From NCBI GenBank assembly GCA_946406115.1, contig OX291551.1:32015634-32079633 (forward strand): 64,000 nt of DNA, given 5' to 3'. Each line of letters starts with the position of its first letter. Position 1 is the stretch's first letter. The position numbers were made by a program, and so were the translations under genes. Shown one piece after another: positions 30,604 through 38,108 of the stretch. Origin of the DNA: Apoda limacodes (Eukaryota > Arthropoda > Insecta > Lepidoptera > Limacodidae). The notes below the pieces were generated by a model. The model was not told where the DNA came from and ran no database searches. It saw nothing but the letters and a program-made list of their open reading frames with translations.

Positions 30604-31476
30604 AGTCTTGTGGGGAACGCGCTAGCGAACGGATCGTTTTTCGTTCGCTCCCGTGTTTCTAACGTACTGAACCTGTAAAACCGTGTGTGCGTACGTTTGG
30701 GATGGACCTACGGGCTATTCCAAGCCCCGTGAAGTGAAGACAGTGACTTTAGAGGATCCGTGTCGCTCTCTGGCGAAGCTAGCACCGCTCACCCTGAGCT
30801 GTGTGGCCGTTTTTGCCAGATTGAGCGCCGGATTCTCGTCTAGTGTTGACTTTTTTGTGCGTGTGTTGTTTGGGAGGGACCGTTAGGCGATTCTCAACAT
30901 CGCATTGCCTTTGAAAGTGCTAAATTTCGCGTCTGTGACGAAGCTGCGCAAAGCTGTGCGAAGCGGGACCGAGCTGTGAGACAGCTTCGCCAATTCTTGT
31001 GTGACGATATTTTTAGTGTGTAGTGTGTGTTCGCCGTGCTGTGGAGGGACCGTAAGGCAAATCTCAGCACCGCAGTGCCACCCACTGAGGGGCCAGGCGG
31101 AGTTGCATCATTGTGGCGCCAGCCTGTCTCAGGCACATAGCGGCTTCGTGTGAGTACTTTTCAGTGTTTTTCTTTTTGATTACGTTGTGGATGGACCTTG
31201 CGGCGACTCCCAACGTGGTTTAAAAACCAGCGGGACGGTAAATCGCGAAGCTGTGTGAAGCTGTGCGAAGCGGGGCCAGCTCGGGTCGAGCTGACGGGCA
31301 GCTTCGGCCAGCTTCGACAAACTTTAGTGTTTTTATGTTTTATTGTGTTGTGGATGGACCCTTGGGCGACTCCCAACATACTTTATTAGTGTGTGTTGAC
31401 TAAATAACTTATATTTTGTGTGTTAATTGTATTTATATTTGTAAAATACGAGTATTTACGGTTTTTGTTTTAAAAC
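30604..31476 (+). promoter_or_regulatory. SART 5' UTR with five repeated hairpins (copy B)
   Basis: Five related stem-loops lie at 30,695-30,725, 30,864-30,899, 31,036-31,070, 31,182-31,216 and 31,346-31,378, roughly 150-170 bp apart. Each has an outer stem, then GGA or GA pairing with a TCC-like strand, then GGACC-loop-GG with a loop of three or four bases such as GTTA, GTAA or TTGC. The outer stems differ but still pair: GTTTGG/CCAAGC, TGTTG/CAACA, GTGCTG/CAGCAC, CGTTG/CAACG and TGTTG/CAACA. Between them, CGAAGCTG/CAGCTTCG stems occur at 30,939-30,989 and 31,246-31,316. A terminal hairpin, AGCGAACG/CGTTCGCT, is at 30,624-30,649. Elements of this type normally carry an internal promoter here. 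The role of the hairpins is unknown. Confidence 0.6.
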
Positions 31477-33687
31477 ATGAGCAGTAAGAATAAAACTACA
31501 ACCATGGAGGTACCGTCAGGAAGTGCGTTCCGCAAGGTGGCGGAAAAGCGCCCCCTAGAGGCGTTGAGCGACAGCTCGGAGGAGGAGCGGAAAGTGGGTT
31601 CCGTCAGGAAATGCCCACCCACAAATACGCGCGAGCGGGGCAGGCCACCGACGACCGGCGAATACGTCGGCCTAGCAAAGGCCAAGGAGGACCTGAATGC
31701 GGCGAAGCGGGAGGAGCTGAGGCTGCGAGCAGAGGAGGAGCTTGCAGCCTCCACGGAGGAGCTCCGGCGCACGACGCCGCGTCTGTCGTCGGGACGTACC
31801 ACCGACGACAGCGAATCGACCGGTGAGCTTTCGGCGGCTCAGCTCATGAAGGAGGTGACGCGCTGCGTCACATATATCAACGAAGTAGGACGAAAATCAA
31901 AAAACCTTAAAGGTGAACTCGTCGGTGGCCTAAAAAAGGCCACAGCGGGGATTACAGAGGCTGTGGTCAGACTTGGCGAACTGACGGCCTCCGAAGAGGC
32001 TCGTCTAATGAAGACAGAAGTAAGAAAGCTGAAGGAAGATAACGTTCGCCTACGTGAGCAAACGGCAGAGCTGGTGGCAGAGCTAAGGGCGCTGAGGCAG
32101 GAGGCCTCGCGCCCCCCTCCCAATCCTCCTGCCACCTCACCGGCTGCAGTGGATGTGCAGGCACTCAGCCGCGCAATAACGGAGGAGGTTAGCCGCTCCG
32201 TCCTTGCCGCAGTGAGTGAGCGTTTCGGCGCTTTGGAGGCGCGCTGTTTACCCGCGCCTCGCACCCGGTCTGTTGTTGCGGACAGGCCGACGGCGGCTAG
32301 TGTTGCCCGCCGCGTGACATATGCCTCCGCCACGGCCGCCTCCACCGCCCGCGCCGTACCAGTATCGGCGCCTCTGCGCGGCCGTGGCCGTGGCCAGAGC
32401 GGCGCTACGAGCGCGCGAGTGCGCGACGTGTCGAGCGCCCGCACTCCCAGCCGAACGCGCGCCGCGGTCCCTGCCGCCGCCCCATCCAGCATCGTGCGTG
32501 CTGCGCCACCGCGCGCTGCCGCTCCTGCATCTGTGTCAGCGATTACAAGCGCGCCACCGGTGCCACAGCGCGCTGCGCCACTGCCGCCGCGCGCCGCGCC
32601 GCGTGCTGCCTTGCGCACTGAGCCTATTGCCCCACAGAGGCCACTGTTAGCCCCGGCCCCTAGTGCTGGGCCGACAAGGCGTGGACGCAGGAGAAGACGA
32701 ACACTTGCGGCGATTCGTGCGCCGGATGCGGAGCAGGCACACGTCACTCAAGACGACGGCTGGCAAACTGTCGCGCCCAGGAGGGCCGACAATAATCTTA
32801 CGCGACGGCAATCACGGTCACGATCTGCGGGCCGGCGCGGACGAGCGCCAGCCGCACGCTCGGCCGTCCGTGTGCCAAGGATGCCACGCTCCACGGCCGT
32901 GGCTTTAACGTTGCAGCCCGCAGCCGCAGCGAGCGGAGATACATATGCCGATGTCATACGAGCAGCGAGGCGCAGTGTTGACCTGGCAACACTCGGAATA
33001 CCAGAGCTACGGTTCCGCGTCGGCGCAACGGGTGCGCGAATTATAGAGGTGCCCGGTGGTACAAGCGGCGACAAGGCAGACTCGCTCGCAGCCAAGCTAA
33101 GGGAGGCCCTTGGCTCTGAGCGGGTGTCTGTCACCCGCCCCGTTAAGACGGCGGAGTTACGCCTCTACGGCGTAGAAGAATCGGTAACCAGCGACGAGGT
33201 TATCGCCGCCGTGGCCACAGCTGGCGAGTGTACGCAAGAGTCAGTTACGGTCGGACCGACACGCGGCGGTACAGTGTGGATACGCTGCCCACTCTTCGCT
33301 GCCAGGAAGTTGTCGTCGCTCGGGCGCTTGCTTGTGGGTTGGTCGCCTGTGCGTATTGAGCCGCTCGCTGCGCGCCCACTGCGCTGCTACCGGTGCCTGG
33401 AGCCGGGCCACACCGCCGTGCTCTGTTCTTCAGAGACGAACCGCAGCAGCGAATGCTACCGCTGTGGTGAGACGGGCCATAAATCGAACACGTGTTTTGC
33501 CAAGCCGCGCTGCACCGTGTGCGCGGCGGCCGGCAGACCCGCGGAGCACAGGGGCGGATCGAGCCTTTGCCCCGCCCCTCTCAAAAAGACGCCAGCTAGC
33601 GGCGGCCCCAACACTGCTGGGGCCGGGCCGCGGCCAGCCCAGCCGACCCCGTCCGGGGCCGAGGAGGACAGTATGCAGGCTGAGTGA
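31477..33687 (+). CDS. SART ORF1, gag-like RNA-binding protein (copy B)
   Basis: The protein has 736 residues. The start at 31,477 (MSSKNKTTTMEVPSG) is the first ATG of the frame and is conserved in all full-length copies. An AT-hook-like block, RERGRPP, lies at residues 52-58. A charged, coiled-coil-like region spans about 70-240, and an alanine-, proline- and arginine-rich linker about 250-420. Arginine clusters at about 400-470 could act as nuclear signals. A folded domain (IIEVPGGTSGDKADSLAAKL to CPLFAARKL) follows. Zinc knuckles come last: CYRCLEPGHTAVLC (637-650), CYRCGETGHKSNTC (660-673) and a longer third, C679-x2-C682-x8-H691-x6-C698. Proteins of this family bind element RNA, enter the nucleus and gather at telomeres. 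The stop TGA overlaps the ORF2 start by one base. Confidence 0.9.
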   Translation: MSSKNKTTTMEVPSGSAFRKVAEKRPLEALSDSSEEERKVGSVRKCPPTNTRERGRPPTTGEYVGLAKAKEDLNAAKREELRLRAEEELAASTEELRRTTPRLSSGRTTDDSESTGELSAAQLMKEVTRCVTYINEVGRKSKNLKGELVGGLKKATAGITEAVVRLGELTASEEARLMKTEVRKLKEDNVRLREQTAELVAELRALRQEASRPPPNPPATSPAAVDVQALSRAITEEVSRSVLAAVSERFGALEARCLPAPRTRSVVADRPTAASVARRVTYASATAASTARAVPVSAPLRGRGRGQSGATSARVRDVSSARTPSRTRAAVPAAAPSSIVRAAPPRAAAPASVSAITSAPPVPQRAAPLPPRAAPRAALRTEPIAPQRPLLAPAPSAGPTRRGRRRRRTLAAIRAPDAEQAHVTQDDGWQTVAPRRADNNLTRRQSRSRSAGRRGRAPAARSAVRVPRMPRSTAVALTLQPAAAASGDTYADVIRAARRSVDLATLGIPELRFRVGATGARIIEVPGGTSGDKADSLAAKLREALGSERVSVTRPVKTAELRLYGVEESVTSDEVIAAVATAGECTQESVTVGPTRGGTVWIRCPLFAARKLSSLGRLLVGWSPVRIEPLAARPLRCYRCLEPGHTAVLCSSETNRSSECYRCGETGHKSNTCFAKPRCTVCAAAGRPAEHRGGSSLCPAPLKKTPASGGPNTAGAGPRPAQPTPSGAEEDSMQAE

Positions 33688-33689
33688 TG
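33685..33689 (+). promoter_or_regulatory. TGATG stop-start overlap between ORF1 and ORF2
   Basis: The A of the ORF1 stop TGA is the first base of the ORF2 ATG. The same pentamer is found in copies A (27,001), C (40,371), D (47,044), E (53,334) and F (60,003). In silkworm SART1 a similar overlap, UAAUG, is known to couple ORF2 translation to termination of ORF1. A like mechanism is inferred here. Confidence 0.8.
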
Positions 33690-36600
33690 GCCAGGCTTCT
33701 CCAGGCAAACCTTAACTGCTGTGCCAGAGCTCAGGACCTACTGGTTCAGAGCGTAGCTGAATACGGAGTGGACGTCGCCATAGTAGCGGAACCGTACTGG
33801 GTGCCGCCGACCGCCCAGTGGGCTGGTGACCTAGACGGCACAGTGGCTGTATACACGAAGGGCCCGGCTCGGACATCAGCTGGCCATGGCTGGGTGGCAG
33901 CTGAAGTGGAGGACATGTCGTTTGGTGGCCTTGTAGTGGCGTGTTATTTCTCGCCCAACCGGCCGCTCCACGAGTTTGACTCCTACCTGGAGGACCTCGG
34001 GGCGGCCATCGAGTTAAGCGGCGCTGGACATGTCCTTGTGGCTGGTGACTTTAACGCAAAGTCTCCGGCATGGGGTTCGCCGGTCGCAAGTGCGAGGGGC
34101 GAGTCATTGTTGGAGTGGGCCGTCGCGGGAGGTCTGTCTGTGTGCAACACCGGGGCAGTACACACGTGTGTGAGGCGAGAGGGTGGCTCTGTCGTGGACG
34201 TTACTTTCGCGACCGCCGCCCTCGCCCGCCGCGTGTCTGGCTGGAGGGTAATGGAGGGCGTCGAGACGTTGTCGGACCATCGTTACGTACGGTTTGACGT
34301 CTCCGCCCTCCCCGATGCCCCAGCCGACGCATGGTCACGGTTGCACGGGGATCCCCCGCGATGGTCGTTAAAGCGATTGGATCGCGACCGGCTCGAGGAG
34401 GCGGCTTTGGTCGAGTCCTGGCTCCCGGGTCCCATCGGACACGACCCGGCCGCCGAGGCCGATCGCCTGGGCGAAGCGGTGGCCCGCATTTGCGATGCCG
34501 CGATGCCGCGGCTCGGTACGCGTGCGCCTTTGCGCCGCGTGCACTGGTGGACGGAGGATGTGGCACGGTTGCGCGCTGACTGTGTCGCGGCGCGTCGCGC
34601 CTTTGCCCGCTGCCGCCGGCGGCGCCGTGCCCGTGACCCGGGAGAGGAGGACACGCTTTACGCCGCATACAGGGAGCGTGTCGCGGACCTGTCAACGGCC
34701 ATTTGCCGGGCCAAGTCTGCCGCTAGGGACGAGCTGCTGGCGTCGCTCGATCGGGACCCGTGGGGGCGCCCTTATCGTATGGTCCGGAATAAGCTCCGAC
34801 CATACGCGCCGCCCCTCACGCGGACGATGCAGCCGGCGCTGGTAGAGCGTGTAGTGACCGCCCTTTTTCCTGCGGCGGACGAAGTGCGGCCACCGCCGAT
34901 GCGCCCGCCCGCCGCCGCCGCTGCCGCGGTCGATGTGATCGAGGTCACAGAGTCCGAGCTCGAGCGGGTGGTAGCGCGCATGCGTGGCCGCAACAAGGCA
35001 CCTGGCCTTGACGGGGTCCATGGCCGTGCGCTCGGCCTCACCCTTGAGGTCTTGGGCGAGTGGTTCCGGCGGTTGCTGAGTGCCTGCCTCAGTCGAGGTG
35101 TTTTCCCGCGGCGGTGGAAGGCTGGCCGGCTGGTCCTTCTGCGGAAGGAAGGGCGGCCCGCTGATGAGCCGTCGGCCTATCGCCCGCTCGTCTTGCTGGA
35201 CGAGGCGGGCAAGTTGCTGGAGCGCGTTGTGGCGGACCGCCTCACGCGCCACCTTGACACCGTTGGCCCCGGCCTTTCCGAGGCCCAGTTCGGCTTCCGC
35301 CGGGCCCGGTCAACCATTGATGCGGTGAGGCGAGTCAAGGCGCTAGCTGAGAGCGCAGTTGCCCGGGGTGAGGTCGTGTTGGCGGTGTCCCTAGACATTG
35401 CCAACGCCTTCAATACGCTCCCCTGGGCGTGTATCGTGGAGGCGCTCCAGTACCACGGCTTTCCGCCGTACCTGTGCCGCGTCGTCGAGGCCTACCTCTC
35501 GGACCGAGAGGTCAGGTATCCGACGCGGGAAGAGTGGGCCGTCCGGCCTATGACGCGCGGTGTTCCACAGGGCTCTGTTCTTGGGCCCCTCCTGTGGAAC
35601 ATCGGTTACGATTGGGTGTTGCGGGGCGCGCTGCTGCGTGGCGTCGGCGTCACGTGTTACGCCGACGACACACTTGTCACGGCACGTGGCCGTAACTTCG
35701 AGGAGGCGGCCGCCCTGGCTGCCGCTGGGGCGGCACACGTCGTGCGGCGCATCCGCCGACTTGGGCTGGAGGTCGCGCTGCGGAAGACGGAGGCTATATG
35801 CTTCCACGGCCCGCGGCGTGGTCCGCCGGCCGGTGCGGTGGTCGTCGTCGGAGGTGAGGCGGTAGAGGTCGGATCGGCGATGCGCTATCTCGGCATCGTT
35901 CTTGACCCCCGCCTCACGTTTCGGCCGCACTTTGAGCGGCTGATGCCGCGACTGATGAGCGCGGCAGGCGCACTTAGCCGCCTGCTGCGCAACGACGACG
36001 GGCCTGGCACGACCTGCCGGCGCTTATACGCCGGGGTCGTGCGCTCTATGGCGCTGTACGGGGCGCCTGTGTGGGTGGACGCGCTCTGCGCCCGCAACCG
36101 GGCGCTCCTCCGGCGGCCGCAGCGTGTGATGGCGATACGGGTCGTGCGCGGCTATCGCACGATCTCGTTCGAGGCGGCCTGCTCGCTGGCGGCCAGCGTA
36201 CCTTGGGAGCTTGACGCTCGGCTTCTCGCCGCGGTGTATGACCGTGTTGCTGAGGCCCGGGCGTCGCCCCGGGGTGAAGAGGAGGCGGTGGAGTGGACGC
36301 GGTGGCGCGAGCGGGTGCGCTTGCGCCTACTTGCGCAGTGGCGCGAGTCATTGGCGCGGCCGTCGGCCGGGCAGGCAACCGTCGACGCTATCCGGCCTGT
36401 CCTGGAGCAGTGGTGTGGCCTACGCTCACACGGCCACCTGTCCTACCGCCTGACGCAGATCCTCTCGGGGCACGGTTGCTTCGGGAGGTATCTCCACCGG
36501 GTGGCGGGGCGAGAGCAGACGGCTGAGTGCCACCACTGTGGCTGCGCCGATGACACGGCGCGTCACACCTTGGAGCTTTGCCCGGCCTGGGCAGAGGAGC

Positions 36601-36830
36601 GCGCGACCCTGGTCGCCGTCGCAGGGGCGGATCTCTCGCTGCCGGCCCTTGTCAGGGGCATGGTTCGCAGCGAGAGAGTATGGAGGGCCGCCGCAGCTTT
36701 CGCTGAGGCTGTCATGCGGCGGAAGGAGGAGGCGGAGCGCGAGCGGGAGAGGGATCCCGCTGCGCCCCGAACAAGAAGACCGCGGCCTAGGTCCCGGCGG
36801 ATGGCGCACACGCGCCAGCTGCCGCCTTAG
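33687..36830 (+). CDS. SART ORF2 endonuclease-reverse transcriptase (copy B)
   Basis: The protein has 1047 residues, about the SART1 length. The endonuclease (residues 1 to about 210) shows LLQANLNC, AEPYW with catalytic E35, VAGDFNAKSPAW with D121 and N123, and SDH at 196-198. It would nick TTAGG/CCTAA DNA. A linker with an alanine tract follows, shorter here than in copies A, C, D and E. The reverse transcriptase has KAPGLDGVHG, SAYRPLVLLDEAGKLLE, motif A SLDIANAF (D570), GVPQGSVLGPLLWN and YADD at 658-661. The end carries a zinc motif, C948-x2-C951-x8-H960-x4-C965. No RNase H domain is seen. The ATG at 33,687 is chosen because it overlaps the ORF1 stop. The endonuclease carries the VAVYTKG/VEDMSFGG version shared with D and F. 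Confidence 0.9.
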   Translation: MARLLQANLNCCARAQDLLVQSVAEYGVDVAIVAEPYWVPPTAQWAGDLDGTVAVYTKGPARTSAGHGWVAAEVEDMSFGGLVVACYFSPNRPLHEFDSYLEDLGAAIELSGAGHVLVAGDFNAKSPAWGSPVASARGESLLEWAVAGGLSVCNTGAVHTCVRREGGSVVDVTFATAALARRVSGWRVMEGVETLSDHRYVRFDVSALPDAPADAWSRLHGDPPRWSLKRLDRDRLEEAALVESWLPGPIGHDPAAEADRLGEAVARICDAAMPRLGTRAPLRRVHWWTEDVARLRADCVAARRAFARCRRRRRARDPGEEDTLYAAYRERVADLSTAICRAKSAARDELLASLDRDPWGRPYRMVRNKLRPYAPPLTRTMQPALVERVVTALFPAADEVRPPPMRPPAAAAAAVDVIEVTESELERVVARMRGRNKAPGLDGVHGRALGLTLEVLGEWFRRLLSACLSRGVFPRRWKAGRLVLLRKEGRPADEPSAYRPLVLLDEAGKLLERVVADRLTRHLDTVGPGLSEAQFGFRRARSTIDAVRRVKALAESAVARGEVVLAVSLDIANAFNTLPWACIVEALQYHGFPPYLCRVVEAYLSDREVRYPTREEWAVRPMTRGVPQGSVLGPLLWNIGYDWVLRGALLRGVGVTCYADDTLVTARGRNFEEAAALAAAGAAHVVRRIRRLGLEVALRKTEAICFHGPRRGPPAGAVVVVGGEAVEVGSAMRYLGIVLDPRLTFRPHFERLMPRLMSAAGALSRLLRNDDGPGTTCRRLYAGVVRSMALYGAPVWVDALCARNRALLRRPQRVMAIRVVRGYRTISFEAACSLAASVPWELDARLLAAVYDRVAEARASPRGEEEAVEWTRWRERVRLRLLAQWRESLARPSAGQATVDAIRPVLEQWCGLRSHGHLSYRLTQILSGHGCFGRYLHRVAGREQTAECHHCGCADDTARHTLELCPAWAEERATLVAVAGADLSLPALVRGMVRSERVWRAAAAFAEAVMRRKEEAERERERDPAAPRTRRPRPRSRRMAHTRQLPP

Positions 36831-37157
36831 CCGAGGCCCCGGGCGGAGGGCGCTTGGAAGCCTTCCGCTCACCCACGAGAGGGATGGGGTCAGAGGGGGG
36901 AGATGCCGAGCCATGTGTTCCCGGCACGGCATCTCAAAGGGGTGGAAGGGCAGCACCGCTTGTTTGGTTTACAACCGAGCTGTGCTGCCAATAGAGCAAA
37001 GGTAACGCTGCTGGTGGAGTCGCGGATGCATTCTTGAGTTCCCGTGGCTCCGCCGTAAAGGCGCGAGAAGGAACACCGTTGGTTTTAGTCGGTACGAGTC
37101 CGACATAACCTGTGCACCGTCCTTGCGGTGCATGGGTATCCATGAGGATTTCCAACG
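36831..37157 (+). other. SART 3' UTR with stem-loops (copy B)
   Basis: Four clear stems are present: GAGATGCCG/CGGCATCTC (36,900-36,935), GGCAGCAC/GTGCTGCC (36,949-36,989), GTCGG/CCGAC (37,088-37,104) and TGCACCG/CGGTGCA (37,113-37,132). The last ends 25 bases before the poly(A). The UTR is exactly 327 bp in all six copies that have it. In SART1 a 3' UTR structure is needed for recognition by the reverse transcriptase, and these stems are candidates for that role. Confidence 0.65.
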
Positions 37158-37214
<57 letters not shown>

Positions 37215-37216
<2 letters not shown>

Positions 37217-37233
37217 TTAGGTTAGGTTAGGTT
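37215..37233 (+). repeat. Telomeric TTAGG spacer between copies B and C
   Basis: Just under four units (19 bp, ending GGTT) separate the poly(A) of copy B from the start of copy C, which reads GGTCTTGTG rather than GAGTCTTGTG. Confidence 0.93.
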
Positions 37234-38108
37234 GGTCTTGTGAGGAACGCGCTAGCGAACGGATCGTTTTTCGTTCGCTCCTGTGTTATTAATGTACTGA
37301 ACCTGTAAAACCGTGTGTGCGTACGTTTGGGATGGACCTACGGGCTATTCCAAGCCCCGTGAAGTGAAGACAGTGACTTTAGAGAATCCGTGTCGCTCTC
37401 TGACGAAGCTAGCCCCGCTCACCCTGAGCTGTGTGGCCGTTTTTGCCAGATTGAGCGCCGGATTCTCGTCCAGTGTTGACTTTGTTGTGCGTGTGTTGTT
37501 TGGGAGGGACCGTTAGGCGATTCTCAGCATCGCATCACCTTTCAAAGTGTCAAATTTGGTGCCTGTGTCGAAGCTGCGCAAAGCTGTGCGAAGCAGGACC
37601 GAGCTGTGAGACAGCTTCGCCAAATTTAGTGTGAGGACATTTTTATAGTGTAGTGTGTGTTCGCCGTGCTGTGGAGGGACCGTAAGGCAAATCTCAGCAC
37701 CGCAGTGCCACCCACTGAGGGGCCAGGCCGAGTTGCATCATCTTGGCGCCAGCCTGTCTGAGGCTTATAGCGGCTTCGTGTGAGTACTTTTCTGTGTTTT
37801 TCTTTTTGATTACGTTGTGGATGGACCTTGCGGCGACTCCCAACGTGGTTTAAAAACCAGCGGGACGGTAAATCGCGAAGCTGTGTGAGGCTGTGTGAAG
37901 CGGGGCCAGCTCGGGTCGAGCTGACGGACAGCTTCGGCCAGCTTCGACAAACTTTAGTGTTTTGTGTTTTTATTGTGTTGTGGATGGACCCTTGGGCGAC
38001 TCCCAACATACTTTGTTAGTGTGTGTGTTTGAACAATTTATATTTTGTGTGTAAATTGTATGTATATTTGTACAATACGAGTATTTTCGGGTTTTTTGTT
38101 TTTAAAAC

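Larger units (their letters stand above)
30604..37214 (+). mobile_element. SART copy B, full length
   Basis: At 6.6 kb it carries a 5' UTR (30,604-31,476), ORF1, ORF2, a 3' UTR (36,831-37,157) and 57 A. The size, two overlapping ORFs, TTAGG target and plus orientation fit the SART1 type of telomere-specific element. The tail is followed by GGTTAGG and the 5' side ends in GGTT. This is consistent with priming from a CCTAA-strand nick between C and T. Both ORFs are uninterrupted, so the copy may be able to move. Confidence 0.9.

Noticed and set aside
30604..30660. HDV-like self-cleaving ribozyme at the SART 5' end
   Set aside because: A terminal hairpin is present, but I could not place the double-pseudoknot core that such ribozymes need.
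36426..36956. Other long antisense or shifted frames of 100-190 codons inside SART copies
   Set aside because: They overlap ORF2 out of frame, repeat in every copy with the element and show no protein motifs.
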